From positions 1-64,000 of the forward strand of contig NZ_BJEC01000013.1 in the NCBI RefSeq assembly GCF_005405465.1: a DNA stretch of 64,000 bases, read 5' to 3'. Below are positions 7,715-16,803 of this stretch, one piece after another. The notes below the pieces were generated by a model. The model saw nothing but the letters and a program-made list of their open reading frames with translations, had not been told where the DNA came from and made no database searches. This DNA is from Weissella thailandensis. Lineage in GTDB: Bacteria > Bacillota > Bacilli > Lactobacillales > Lactobacillaceae. Position 1 is the first letter of the stretch. Each line of letters opens with the position of its first letter. Both the position numbers and the translations under genes were made by a program.

Positions 7715-8416
7715 TTAGATTAAGGGCTGGGGATGTGAATCAAAAACCGCAATCGTCTCATCATCACGACCAACGATTACTTGGTCAACAATATTTAGGA
7801 ACAAACCGTGCTCAACGACACCAACCATACTAGTTAGTTCACGACCTAGTTTGAATGGGTCGGGCATTTTATCAAAATGCAAATCAAATAGGAAGTTGGC
7901 CGAATCGGTACGAACCGGGTTACCGTTTTGGTCTAAGCGCCAGGTTGGTTCATAACCTTTTTGCTTTAAGCGCTTAAATAGTTGTTCAGCACCGTAAGGG
8001 ATAACTTCTACAGGTAGATAATGTGTTAAGTGAGGTGCTATTTTTGTATCATCAACGACCCAAATATTGCGTCGTGAATTAACAGCGACAATTTTCTCCC
8101 AAAGTAAGGCAGCTCCTCCACCTTTAATTGCTGCAAAATTTTCATCAATTTGATCGGCACCATCGATGGTTATATCGATATGATCAACGTCATCGACGTT
8201 ATGCATGGGAATACCAAGTTTTGCTGCTGCACGACGTGTCTTATCTGAAGTAGGAACCCCTTTTATTTTTAATCCTTCTTCTGCAACACGCTTCCCCAAT
8301 GCTTCAACAACAAAGGCGATAGTTGAACCTGACCCGATTCCAACTACCATACCATCTTCAACGAATTCAGCTGCACGATAACCGGCTAATTTTTTTAGTG
8401 CAGTTTGGTCTGCCAT
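7715..8416 (-). CDS. rpiA: Ribose-5-phosphate isomerase A
   Basis: 233 residues, full length. It interconverts ribose 5-phosphate and ribulose 5-phosphate in the pentose phosphate route that feeds phosphoketolase in heterofermenters. Seen: GIGSGSTIAFVV near 26-37 (phosphate-binding), VPTSDKTR near 55-62, DGADQID near 86-92 with the catalytic Asp pair, and IKGGGAALLWEKIV near 98-111 with the conserved Lys and Glu. It is divergent from mutY and convergent with ciaH. Confidence 0.95.
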   Translation of the reverse strand: MADQTALKKLAGYRAAEFVEDGMVVGIGSGSTIAFVVEALGKRVAEEGLKIKGVPTSDKTRRAAAKLGIPMHNVDDVDHIDITIDGADQIDENFAAIKGGGAALLWEKIVAVNSRRNIWVVDDTKIAPHLTHYLPVEVIPYGAEQLFKRLKQKGYEPTWRLDQNGNPVRTDSANFLFDLHFDKMPDPFKLGRELTSMVGVVEHGLFLNIVDQVIVGRDDETIAVFDSHPQPLI

Positions 8417-8544
8417 AAGGATAATGCCTCTTTCTTAATTTTTTTCTTATCTTCATTATCGCTCATTACATATGGTTTAGGCAAATTTGAAATTAGAAAA
8501 TGTTACACTGGATAAATAACTTTCAAAAAAGGTGGCAAAATTCC

Positions 8545-9645
8545 ATGATTGAGATGTGGCATGAAGACAAAATAGCGGCATTCCGTCAAACATTACTTGA
8601 ATGGTATGACAGAGAAGGCCGTGCAGATTTACCGTGGCGTAGAGACCGTGAACCTTATCGTGTTTGGGTATCTGAAATTATGTTACAGCAGACCCAGGTG
8701 CAAACAGTTATTCCATATTTTGAACGCTTTATGACAACCTTTCCAACAATAGAAGATTTAGCAGAAGCTCCGGAACAAATTTTATTGAAAACTTGGGAAG
8801 GACTGGGCTATTATTCGCGAGTACGGAATATGCAAAAAGCTGCCCAACAAATTGTTGATGATTATGCAGGCATATGGCCAAGTCATATGGCCTCTTTGCA
8901 GAAATTAACCGGAATTGGCCCATATACGGCAGCAGCTATTGCTAGTATATCTTTTAATGAACCTGTGCCAGCTATTGATGGGAATGCGTTTCGGGTATTT
9001 TCACGTTTGTTCAAAATTGATGCCGATATTGCTCAAGCAAAAACGAGGAAAGTTTTCTTTGAAGTAGGGGAACAGTTAATTGATCCAGAACGCCCTGGTG
9101 ATTTTAATCAAGCAATCATGGATTTAGGGTCATCTTATATGAGCGCTAAAAATTATGATAGTGAACACTCTCCTGTTAAAGCGTTTAATGCAGCGTACTT
9201 AGACGGAACCGAGGATTTTTATCCAGTAAAAACAAAAGCACCTAAGCCTAAAACAGTTACTTATTTTGCAATTGCTGTGAAATCACCAGTCGGTTATTTA
9301 TGGGAACAACGACCAGCCAATGGTTTATTAGGAAACTTTTGGACGATGCCTTTGTATGCATTAACAGACTTTGTTACAGATAGTGATGCCAACTGGACTG
9401 AAGAAGAAATGATTACCGCTACTCAGAAAAGACTAGCCGTTGATTATGGTGTGGTAGCTGATTTAAAGAAGGTAACCGGTCGTCCAGTAACCCACGTGTA
9501 CACGCATTTGAAGTGGACGGTCACAATTTTAACGGCAGAAGTAGCACCACAACAATTAGTTCGTGGCATGTGGCGATCATTTGATGACATGCAAAAGGAT
9601 CCACAACCTAAAATTCAGGAAAAAATTTGGCGTCGCTTAAGTTAA
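8545..9645 (+). CDS. mutY: A/G-specific adenine glycosylase, form without an iron-sulfur cluster
   Basis: Removes adenine mispaired with 8-oxoguanine. I chose the ATG at 8545 (366 residues) because AAAGGTGG sits 9 bases upstream; an in-frame ATG at 8500 would add 15 residues without a ribosome site. Seen: catalytic Glu in SEIMLQQTQ, the helix-hairpin-helix LTGIGPYTAAAI, catalytic Asp in AIDGNAFRVF, and a C-terminal Nudix-like oxoG-recognition domain from about residue 235. The C-X6-C-X2-C-X5-C iron-sulfur ligands that should follow MDLG are absent, and the whole protein has no cysteine. Such clusterless MutY proteins are known from lactic acid bacteria. Confidence 0.92.
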   Translation: MIEMWHEDKIAAFRQTLLEWYDREGRADLPWRRDREPYRVWVSEIMLQQTQVQTVIPYFERFMTTFPTIEDLAEAPEQILLKTWEGLGYYSRVRNMQKAAQQIVDDYAGIWPSHMASLQKLTGIGPYTAAAIASISFNEPVPAIDGNAFRVFSRLFKIDADIAQAKTRKVFFEVGEQLIDPERPGDFNQAIMDLGSSYMSAKNYDSEHSPVKAFNAAYLDGTEDFYPVKTKAPKPKTVTYFAIAVKSPVGYLWEQRPANGLLGNFWTMPLYALTDFVTDSDANWTEEEMITATQKRLAVDYGVVADLKKVTGRPVTHVYTHLKWTVTILTAEVAPQQLVRGMWRSFDDMQKDPQPKIQEKIWRRLS

Positions 9646-9709
9646 AATCAGGTAATTGATTACTGGATTTATGATGATAATTTCTGCTGGATGGTTGAAC
9701 AAATATTAA

Positions 9710-9725
9710 TGTTCCACGTGAAACA
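9710..9725. promoter_or_regulatory. parS centromere site
   Basis: TGTTCCACGTGAAACA differs at one base from the 16-bp consensus TGTTTCACGTGAAACA bound by ParB/Spo0J. It lies just before rsmG-parA-parB, as expected in an origin-proximal region. Confidence 0.9.
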
Positions 9726-9823
9726 TAAGCCTTTCGATTTTATGATTCAACTCTGTCAATCTATTGAATAGATGGGTATTTTGCGGTATTCTTTTAGTAT
9801 TGGAATCAGTTTGGAGAGAGATA

Positions 9824-10543
9824 ATGAACCCCGAAGAATTTGCGGCGGCACTACGCGATAAAAACGTCATTTTAGACGATAAACAACTAACGCAATACCA
9901 AACGTATTATGATCGTTTGGTAGCAGTTAATGAACATATGAATTTAACAGCCATTACTGATCGTGATGAGGTTTACTTAAAGCATTTTTATGATTCATTA
10001 ACTTTAGCATGGGCATATCCTAAGTTACAAACTGACCAACTTAGTATGATTGATGTTGGTGCAGGTGCTGGATTCCCATCGTTGCCGCTAAAAATAGCCT
10101 TTCCACAATTACAGATTACTATTATTGATGCTTTAAATAAGCGGATAAATTTTCTGCAGGATCTAGTGAATGAAATAGGCCTCGAAGGGGTAACGGTCAT
10201 CCATGCGCGAGCTGAAGAGTTTGGTCATAAAAAGGCACCCAATCGTGAACAATTTGATGTGGCGACTGCTAGAGCATTAGCTCGATTAAATGTTTTGGGC
10301 GAATTGACTCTACCACTTGTTAAAGTTGGTGGGGCACTATTAGCCATGAAAGGTAGTGCTGCCAGCGAAGAATTGCATGAAGCACAAGGCGCAATTACAA
10401 AGTTGGGTGGCAAGATTGGCGAAGAAGTACCAGTCAACTTACCAAATGGTGACCCTAGAACGATTATTGTCATTGATAAGGTAAGTTCAACGCCTAACCG
10501 TTATCCTCGTAAACCAGGAGACCCGGCACGCAAACCATTGTAG
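9824..10543 (+). CDS. rsmG: 16S rRNA (guanine-527-N7) methyltransferase
   Basis: Methylates G527 of 16S rRNA using SAM; its loss gives low-level streptomycin resistance. I chose the ATG at 9824 (239 residues, the usual RsmG length) because GGAGAGAG precedes it and MNPEEF is the typical beginning; an upstream frame start at 9764 has no ribosome site. Seen: HFYDSL before the fold, the SAM loop DVGAGAGFPSLPLKI near 76-90, and RALARL near 148-153. It is the first gene of the rsmG-parA-parB block. Confidence 0.94.
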   Translation: MNPEEFAAALRDKNVILDDKQLTQYQTYYDRLVAVNEHMNLTAITDRDEVYLKHFYDSLTLAWAYPKLQTDQLSMIDVGAGAGFPSLPLKIAFPQLQITIIDALNKRINFLQDLVNEIGLEGVTVIHARAEEFGHKKAPNREQFDVATARALARLNVLGELTLPLVKVGGALLAMKGSAASEELHEAQGAITKLGGKIGEEVPVNLPNGDPRTIIVIDKVSSTPNRYPRKPGDPARKPL

Positions 10544-10556
10544 GAAGGGGAAAATA

Positions 10557-11327
10557 ATGGGACACATTATTGCATTAGCAAACCAAAAAGGTGGTGTTGG
10601 TAAAACAACCACAACAGTCAATTTGGCTGCTTCGATAGCATCTTTTGGCAAGAAAGTATTAATTATTGATACCGATGCCCAAGGCAATGCGACATCAGGA
10701 ACTGGTGTTCATAAATCAAATATTGAACAAGATATTTATGATGTCTTGATTAATGACGTGCCCATTGATGACGTCATTTTATCAACCTCTCATGAAGGTG
10801 TTGATATTGTACCAGCAACGATTCGACTTGCCGGTGCAGAACTTGAGTTAGCACCAGTAATGGCCCGCGAGTTACGTTTGAAGAATGCACTGGGGAATAT
10901 TCGAGAAAAATATGACTACATTTTGATAGATAATCCGCCTTCACTTGGATTAGTGACGATTAATACATTTTCAGCGGCGGACTCAATTTTGATTCCGGTT
11001 CAAGCTGAGTATTATGCATTAGAAGGGCTTGGCCAACTTATGAATAACATGAAGTTGGTTAAACGTCATTTTAACCCTGATTTAGAGGTTGAAGGTGTCC
11101 TAATGACCATGGTCGACCCACGTACCAATTTGTCAGCTGATGTTATTGATAATGTGCGTGAGTACTTCGGTAGCGAAGTCTACGATACCGTTATTCCACG
11201 TAATGTTCGTTTGTCTGAAGCACCATCGCGGGGAATGTCAATTATTGATTATGATCCAAAATCAAGAGGTGCTGAGGTCTATACAAAGTTAGCGAAGGAG
11301 GTCCTGGAATCTCATGGTGAAATCTAA
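10557..11327 (+). CDS. parA: Chromosome partitioning ATPase ParA/Soj
   Basis: 256 residues, a deviant Walker-A ATPase. Seen: QKGGVGKTTTTVNLA at 10-24 with the signature Lys, the Walker A' DTDAQGNAT near 40-48, and the Walker B segment DYILIDNPPS near 122-131. It binds DNA non-specifically as an ATP dimer and acts with ParB on parS to separate origins; in Bacillus it also controls DnaA. AAGGGG precedes the start. It overlaps parB by 14 bases, so the two are translationally coupled. Confidence 0.95.
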   Translation: MGHIIALANQKGGVGKTTTTVNLAASIASFGKKVLIIDTDAQGNATSGTGVHKSNIEQDIYDVLINDVPIDDVILSTSHEGVDIVPATIRLAGAELELAPVMARELRLKNALGNIREKYDYILIDNPPSLGLVTINTFSAADSILIPVQAEYYALEGLGQLMNNMKLVKRHFNPDLEVEGVLMTMVDPRTNLSADVIDNVREYFGSEVYDTVIPRNVRLSEAPSRGMSIIDYDPKSRGAEVYTKLAKEVLESHGEI

Positions 11328-12219
11328 AAAAACAGGATTAGGTGGCTTTGGGAAAAAGGGCGGTGGCCTAGGAGCCTTATTTGCTGATCAAGGTCTTGAT
11401 AACTCAGTTTCTAATGGTGATGAAGTTCGTGAAATTGCGATTGAAAAGATGGTTGCCAATCCATTCCAACCGCGACGAGTGTTCAACCAGGATAAACTGC
11501 AGGAATTAGCTGAGTCAATTAAGCAAAACGGGGTCTTACAACCAGTTATTGTTCGGCACAATCCCAAAGATAGTAGTCAGTACGAGATCCTTGCTGGTGA
11601 GCGTCGTTGGCGAGCATCACAAATTGCTAATATAGAAACTATTCCGGCAATTGTGCGCAAGTTAGATGATGATCAAATGTTGCAAGCGGCCATTCTGGAA
11701 AACTTACAACGTGAAGATTTGACGCCATTAGAAGAAGCGCAGGCTTATCGTGATATGATGGATGGCCTTAATTTGACACAAGCACAAGTAGCTAAACGAT
11801 TGGGTAAGGCCCGGTCGGTGGTTGCTAATTTCTTGCGTTTATTGAATCTACCTGATGAAGTCAAAGAATTGTTAAATGCCGGTCAGCTGTCAATGGGGCA
11901 GGCTCGTACGTTATTAGGATTACACAATAAGCGTCGGATTGTCCCTGTTGCCAAGCGTGCTGTTGCTGAAGGCATGACAGTTCGTCAATTAGAACAATTG
12001 GTCAATAAATTAAACGAACAGTCAGCACCTACTAAGGAACAACCAAGTTTGTCTCCTTATATCAAAGCATCCACAACGGCATTGGAAAATAAGTTCGGGA
12101 CAAAAGTGCATATGACACGTAACCATAAAGGTGCTGGAAAAATCGAAATCACCTATTTGTCAGATGAAGACTTAAACCGGATTTTTGAAACACTAGATAT
12201 TGACTTAGATGCGGAATAG
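11314..12219 (+). CDS. parB: Chromosome partitioning protein ParB/Spo0J
   Basis: 301 residues. A Lys/Gly-rich N-terminus (about 1-22) precedes the ParB domain: IVANPFQPRR-type box near 45-55, the CTPase motif LAGERRWRAS near 94-103, then helix-turn-helix segments (LTQAQVAKRLGKARSVVANFLRLL) for parS binding and a C-terminal dimerisation domain. It loads on the parS at 9710-9725 and spreads as a CTP clamp. The start lies inside the parA end. Confidence 0.94.
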   Translation: MVKSKKTGLGGFGKKGGGLGALFADQGLDNSVSNGDEVREIAIEKMVANPFQPRRVFNQDKLQELAESIKQNGVLQPVIVRHNPKDSSQYEILAGERRWRASQIANIETIPAIVRKLDDDQMLQAAILENLQREDLTPLEEAQAYRDMMDGLNLTQAQVAKRLGKARSVVANFLRLLNLPDEVKELLNAGQLSMGQARTLLGLHNKRRIVPVAKRAVAEGMTVRQLEQLVNKLNEQSAPTKEQPSLSPYIKASTTALENKFGTKVHMTRNHKGAGKIEITYLSDEDLNRIFETLDIDLDAE

Positions 12220-12230
12220 TGGAGGCAGTG

Positions 12231-12416
12231 ATGTATAATTTACATGATATTGTTGAAATGAAAAAGGCGCATGCATGTGGTGCAAATGAATGGCAGATTA
12301 TGCGTGTCGGCGCTGATATGAAAATTGTGTGCCAAGGTTGTCAGCGACAAATTGTCATGACACGTCATGATTTTGATAAACGTTTTAAACGTGTACTAAA
12401 AAGTGCACAGGATTAA
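12231..12416 (+). CDS. DUF951 family small protein
   Basis: 61 residues from the ATG at 12231, chosen because GGAGG at 12221-12225 is ideally placed; the GTG at 12219 would put the ribosome site inside the gene. MYNLHDIVEMKKAHACG, then NEWQIMRVGADMKIVCQGC, match DUF951 with its three conserved cysteines (possible zinc site). The function is unknown. It almost always sits between parB and ychF in Bacilli, as here. Confidence 0.9.
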   Translation: MYNLHDIVEMKKAHACGANEWQIMRVGADMKIVCQGCQRQIVMTRHDFDKRFKRVLKSAQD

Positions 12417-12444
12417 TTAATGAAAAGAGAGATGGGTAAATAAA

Positions 12445-13548
12445 ATGGCTCTTACAGCAGGAATTGTTGGCTTGCCAAACGTCGGTAAATCAACTTTGTT
12501 TAATGCAATTACTAAAGCAGGTGCAGAAATGGCGAACTATCCATTTGCCACCATTGAACCAAATGTTGGTATGGTTGAAGTACCTGATGATCGGTTGGAT
12601 CGTATTCAAGAATTGATTCCGGCAGATAAAGTTGTACCAACAACTTTCGAATTTACTGATATTGCGGGAATCGTTAAAGGTGCTTCACAAGGTGAGGGAC
12701 TTGGAAATAAATTCTTGGAAAATATTCGACAAGTTAACGCCATTGTCCATGTGGTACGCGCATTTGATGATGATGACATTACCCATGTGTCAGGTAAGAT
12801 TGACCCATTAGAAGATATTGAAACGATCAATACGGAGTTAGTATTAGCTGATTTAGAATCAATTGACAAGCGTTACAGTCGTGTTGAAAAGTCAGCAAAG
12901 TCTGCTAAAGATAAAGATGCTATTGCTGAGCTTGCGGTTCTAGAACAACTAAAGCCTGCATTGGAGGCTGGTAAACCAGCTCGCTCAATTGATTGGGATG
13001 AAGATGAGCAAAAGATCATTCATGATTTATTCTTGCTAACTTCAAAGCCAGTGCTTTACGTGGCTAACGTTTCAGAAGACGATATGGCTGATCCATCAGA
13101 ATCAGAATATTATCAACAGATTGCGCAATATGCAGAATCAGAAGGTGCTGGTGTTATCGGTATTTCGGCACGTGCTGAGGAAGAAATTGCCGAAATGGAT
13201 GATGAAGATAAAGCGGAATTCATGGAATTGCAGGGCATTACCGAACCAGGATTGAACCGTTTGATTCGTGCTGCTTATCATATGCTTGATTTGCGCACAT
13301 TCTTTACTGCGGGTGGTAAAGAGACACGTGCTTGGACATTCCGTGCTGGCATGAAAGCACCTCAAGTTGCTGGTGTTATTCATTCAGACTTTGAACGTGG
13401 TTTCATTCGTGCTGAAACAGTGTCGTTCGAAGATTTGGACAAGTATGTATCAATGAAGGCGATTAAAGAGGCTGGACGTCGTCGTTCAGAAGGAAAGGAA
13501 TACGTTGTACAAGATGGAGACATCATTGAATTCTTGTTCAACGTTTAA
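12445..13548 (+). CDS. ychF: Redox-regulated ATPase YchF (OLA1 family)
   Basis: 367 residues, full length. G1 GLPNVGKST at 9-17, ANYPFATIEPN at about 31-41 as the switch region, DIAGIVKGASQGEGLGNKFL at about 70-89 as G3, and a NVSE segment in place of NKxD, the reason these proteins prefer ATP. The C-terminal TGS domain includes GKEYVVQDGDIIEFLFNV. It associates with ribosomes and is implicated in stress and translation control. It belongs to the parB-linked block. Confidence 0.95.
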   Translation: MALTAGIVGLPNVGKSTLFNAITKAGAEMANYPFATIEPNVGMVEVPDDRLDRIQELIPADKVVPTTFEFTDIAGIVKGASQGEGLGNKFLENIRQVNAIVHVVRAFDDDDITHVSGKIDPLEDIETINTELVLADLESIDKRYSRVEKSAKSAKDKDAIAELAVLEQLKPALEAGKPARSIDWDEDEQKIIHDLFLLTSKPVLYVANVSEDDMADPSESEYYQQIAQYAESEGAGVIGISARAEEEIAEMDDEDKAEFMELQGITEPGLNRLIRAAYHMLDLRTFFTAGGKETRAWTFRAGMKAPQVAGVIHSDFERGFIRAETVSFEDLDKYVSMKAIKEAGRRRSEGKEYVVQDGDIIEFLFNV

Positions 13549-13560
13549 TTGGGGAGAAAT

Positions 13561-14304
13561 ATGACAGAGTCAAAGGAACAAACACAATCACAGGCACCAA
13601 AGCCAACTTTGCCAACCATTCAAGAACTTGCAACGTCGGGTTTGACAAGACGTAACCAAGAATTTATTCGTCAAATGGTCATCCTGGCTAATGGTGATGA
13701 GTCTAAAGCACAGTTGATTACTGAAGTTGGCGCAAAATTATTAACTGCCCAAAAAACAGGGGTAACAGCTAAGCAATTATACAATACGCCAGCCGAAGCT
13801 ATGGGACTAAAGACTGAGGCAGAAAAGAGTGATGATACTCGTGGTTATGCAAGTTATGGTTTTTGGCCACTTGCAGTTGATAATGCCATTGCCTTCTTTA
13901 TGATGTTTAGTTTCATGTTTGGACTAACATTGATCTTTAGTGGTATGAAGTCATCAGCGGATGGTTCAGCAGGTGCTGCCGGAATTACTTCATTGATTTT
14001 GACGTCAGTCTTAGGTGGTATTTTCTTCTCGGCTGTTACATTGACCCTTGCACCACGTCGCGATGGTAAACACGTATCGTTTTTGAAAAAGGCTAGTGTC
14101 ACAGTAGGGGCCTTTGCCATTTGGTTCTTGGCATACCTAGGCTTTGCCTTCTTACCACCAGTAATTAATCCACTATTACCAGGTTGGGTATATCTTGTGA
14201 TTGCAGCACTTGCCTTCGTTGGTTTCCGTTACTGGCGTTCAAAGACGGGAATCAAGGGTGGTTTCCTTGGAGCAAACGCACAAGCGCAATCACGAAAGAA
14301 ATAG
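13561..14304 (+). CDS. DUF1129 family membrane protein
   Basis: 247 residues from the ATG at 13561; GGGGAG lies 5-10 bases upstream. A soluble N-terminal half (LTRRNQEFIRQMVILANGD near 27-45) is followed by four predicted membrane helices (about 102-122, 133-152, 171-190, 197-215) and a basic tail. This arrangement fits DUF1129 proteins, which commonly follow ychF in Lactobacillales. No function is established. Confidence 0.8.
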   Translation: MTESKEQTQSQAPKPTLPTIQELATSGLTRRNQEFIRQMVILANGDESKAQLITEVGAKLLTAQKTGVTAKQLYNTPAEAMGLKTEAEKSDDTRGYASYGFWPLAVDNAIAFFMMFSFMFGLTLIFSGMKSSADGSAGAAGITSLILTSVLGGIFFSAVTLTLAPRRDGKHVSFLKKASVTVGAFAIWFLAYLGFAFLPPVINPLLPGWVYLVIAALAFVGFRYWRSKTGIKGGFLGANAQAQSRKK

Positions 14305-14329
14305 CCAAAGAAGCAGTGAGGGTAGATTA

Positions 14330-15019
14330 ATGAAAATTTTGATTGTTGATGATGACCAAGAAATTGCGGAATTGCTAGAAATCTATGTGAAAAATGAAGG
14401 CTATGAGCCAGTTGTTGCTAGCGATGGTAGAGAGGCGCTGACTAAGATTCGGACAAGTCCCGATATTGGTTTGATTATTTTAGATATTATGATGCCTGAA
14501 ATGAGCGGAACTGAGGTCTTGAAAGAAGTTCGTAAGGATAATTCAGTACCTATTTTAGTATTGTCAGCAAAGTCAGGTGCGATGGATAAAATTCAAGGAC
14601 TAATTACGGGTGCTGATGATTACGTGACAAAGCCATTTAATCCATTGGAAGTTATGGCGCGTGTACGTGCATTACTACGTCGGGCGCAAAATGGCTTGGC
14701 ACAAGCAACACCAGAGGTGCTAGATGTCGGTCCATTGACAATCAATAAAGATAGTCACGAAGTGCGAACAGCGGACGGTGTTGATATTAATTTAACAGCT
14801 TTGGAGTTTGGCATTTTGTACTTACTAGCATCACATCCAAATAGAGTATTTAGCGCTGATGATATTTTTGAACGTGTTTGGCAACAAGAATCTGTTGTTT
14901 CAGCAAAAACAGTGATGGTTCACGTGTCGCATTTACGTGATAAATTAGAAGAAGCCACTGGTGGCAACCAGGTTGTGCAAACTGTTTGGGGCGTTGGTTA
15001 TAAGATCGAAGTACTTTAA
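14330..15019 (+). CDS. OmpR-family response regulator, VanR-like
   Basis: 229 residues from the ATG at 14330; MKILIVDDDQEIAELL is a typical receiver start, GTGAGGG precedes it, and the longer frame from 14201 would overlap DUF1129. Phospho-acceptor Asp52 in LDIMMPEMSG, Lys101 in TKPFNP, and a winged helix from about 130. Receiver and linker resemble VanR-type regulators. No vanA/B resistance genes are nearby, so a role in vancomycin response should not be assumed (these bacteria are intrinsically resistant through D-Ala-D-Lac). Likely partner is the kinase 18 bases downstream. Confidence 0.82.
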   Translation: MKILIVDDDQEIAELLEIYVKNEGYEPVVASDGREALTKIRTSPDIGLIILDIMMPEMSGTEVLKEVRKDNSVPILVLSAKSGAMDKIQGLITGADDYVTKPFNPLEVMARVRALLRRAQNGLAQATPEVLDVGPLTINKDSHEVRTADGVDINLTALEFGILYLLASHPNRVFSADDIFERVWQQESVVSAKTVMVHVSHLRDKLEEATGGNQVVQTVWGVGYKIEVL

Positions 15020-15037
15020 TACAGAAAGGCAGTGGGG

Positions 15038-16165
15038 ATGAAACTAAGAATACTGAGTTGGCTAAAATTAACGGTCAAGGCAGTGGTTTCCGCCCTGCTT
15101 TTTGTATGCATGGGAATTGGTATTGTTCTCATGATTCAACCACATTGGGATACAAATAATTTGTGGTCAGAATTAGTTAGGATATCACAGCAATCACCAG
15201 CAACTGTCGGGATTGTCGGGGGTATTTTATTAATTGTCTGGTTGCTATTGCTATGGCAGTTTTATCAACAAACAAAGTTATCAGAATTGATTGTAGCAGT
15301 GAATAAATTAGTACCACAGGTTGGTGATACAAAGAGTCAGGGATTACAGGTTAAGCGCTGGGGCCGTCGCTTGCAACCATTAGCAGAGAATGTTAACGGC
15401 GTTTTTGAAGCTGCGCAACAAGCAATGGTTGAAGAGCATGAAATTGAACGGTCTAAAGATGAAATGGTTACAAATGTTTCGCATGATTTGCGGACACCTT
15501 TGACGTCGATTTTGGGGTACCTTGGATTAATCATTAACGATAGTGAGCAACAAAAATTGCAACGTGAAGAGATTATGAAATACGCCCAAACGGCTTTTGA
15601 TAAGTCGGGTCAAATGAAGTCATTAGTTGAAGATTTATTTGATTATACGCAAGTTCATCAAGTTGATTTCAAACTTCATTGGGCACCGCTAGATTTAGCA
15701 GCCTTACTTCAGCAATTGGCAGTAAATTATGAACTTGAAGCTGAAGAAAAAGGTGTTGTCATTTCGGCGGTTTCAAATCCAACGGTTATCGAAATGGTTG
15801 GTGACCCCGATCGGCTGGCGCGTGTGTTTATGAATCTAATCAATAATGCCTTTAAGTACGGTGAGGGTGCAACTTTCGTTAGATTATCAGCAAAGGTTAT
15901 GCCAGATGACAATCAGGTAGAAATTCGGGTGACAAATAATGGCGCTAAAATTCCCGATGAGTCCATTAAACGTCTGTTTGATCGCTTTTATCGGGTAGAA
16001 GGCTCTCGTAATACGAAAACTGGTGGCACAGGACTTGGTTTGGCAATCGTTAACGGCGTGATTAATGCGCATGGCGGACAAGTACGAGTTGAGTCAGATG
16101 ATGCCATTACTAGCTTCATTATTAATTTGCCATTAACGCCAGAAGAAGACGAATTACTCGATTAA
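15038..16165 (+). CDS. Sensor histidine kinase, VanS-like
   Basis: 375 residues. ATG 15038 is preferred to GTG 15032 because AAAGG at 15025-15029 then has normal spacing. There are two membrane helices (about 13-32 and 55-75) with only a short external loop, so it may sense the membrane or an intramembrane partner. H box MVTNVSHDLRTPLTSILGYL with phospho-His149; N box NLINNAFKYG; G2 GGTGLGLAIVNG. The HDLRTPLTSILGYLGLI segment is typical of VanS-type kinases of lactobacilli. Confidence 0.82.
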   Translation: MKLRILSWLKLTVKAVVSALLFVCMGIGIVLMIQPHWDTNNLWSELVRISQQSPATVGIVGGILLIVWLLLLWQFYQQTKLSELIVAVNKLVPQVGDTKSQGLQVKRWGRRLQPLAENVNGVFEAAQQAMVEEHEIERSKDEMVTNVSHDLRTPLTSILGYLGLIINDSEQQKLQREEIMKYAQTAFDKSGQMKSLVEDLFDYTQVHQVDFKLHWAPLDLAALLQQLAVNYELEAEEKGVVISAVSNPTVIEMVGDPDRLARVFMNLINNAFKYGEGATFVRLSAKVMPDDNQVEIRVTNNGAKIPDESIKRLFDRFYRVEGSRNTKTGGTGLGLAIVNGVINAHGGQVRVESDDAITSFIINLPLTPEEDELLD

Positions 16166-16188
16166 TAATTTATACATTTTTAACGCAA

Positions 16189-16226
16189 AATAGGTTGGAA
16201 CAAAAGAAAATGTTCCAACCTATTTT
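16189..16226. terminator. Bidirectional terminator (TTGGAACA stem type)
   Basis: AATAGGTTGGAACA (16189-16202) pairs perfectly with TGTTCCAACCTATT (16211-16224), with A and T runs on the two sides, between converging genes. Confidence 0.92.
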
Positions 16227-16238
16227 TTACTAATAGCG

Positions 16239-16757
16239 TTATTTAGTTGTTGGTACTTCCTTAATAGGATGCTGTTCCTGCAAAGTACCCAAAATTTTTT
16301 CGGCTTCTAATTTATGGAAAAGGACACTAGCAGCCGATTGCATCATCTGTGTTTCTAGAGATACGCCTTCAAGCGGTTGATTCGTGGGATTTTTGAAAAA
16401 ACCTAGAAGGGTATCAACAAAAGAATTATAAGCTTTCTTTGGGTAATTATCGATGGTTATTTGATCGATTGCTGCCCGGATTTGGTCCAATGAGAAGATA
16501 GGCTTTAGTAATGAAATAATCAAAATATCAGCTACCTGAAGCGTTTGATACTTCTTCTTTACGGGCGCTAGAATCATCTTTTTCTTAACATAATTATTGA
16601 TCATTGTTGAAGTCACTGTAGGCATTTCTAGTGGCGCTAACACTTGATTAATGTATGCAACGACCTGATCCATATAGAGGTCAAAATTTGGTAAATCATC
16701 CCAATGTGGGAAAACGATGTCTTCGAAATTATTTTTTTTCAACGTGTTTACAGTCAT
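16239..16757 (-). CDS. DUF1836 family putative regulator
   Basis: 172 residues. The segment from about 50 (MPTVTSTMINNYVKKKMIL plus KKKYQTLQVADILIISLLK) matches DUF1836, which looks like a MerR-type winged helix followed by a helical domain. No target is established for the family. GGTAAC weakly precedes the start. It is divergent from an MFS transporter, and the intervening 197 bp contain two identical TCTAGACTA motifs, so autoregulation and control of the transporter are plausible inferences. Confidence 0.78.
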   Translation of the reverse strand: MTVNTLKKNNFEDIVFPHWDDLPNFDLYMDQVVAYINQVLAPLEMPTVTSTMINNYVKKKMILAPVKKKYQTLQVADILIISLLKPIFSLDQIRAAIDQITIDNYPKKAYNSFVDTLLGFFKNPTNQPLEGVSLETQMMQSAASVLFHKLEAEKILGTLQEQHPIKEVPTTK

Positions 16758-16803
16758 GATTGTTACCTCATATCATCGTAGATTGTATTGTTATTATATC
16801 ACA

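Noticed and set aside
14916..14931. Second parS-like sequence TGGTTCACGTGTCGCA
   Set aside because: Only 12 of 16 bases match and it is inside the VanR-like coding sequence, fully explained by codons.
14330..16165. Vancomycin resistance cluster
   Set aside because: Only a VanRS-like regulatory pair is present; no vanH, vanA/B or vanX-type gene is nearby.
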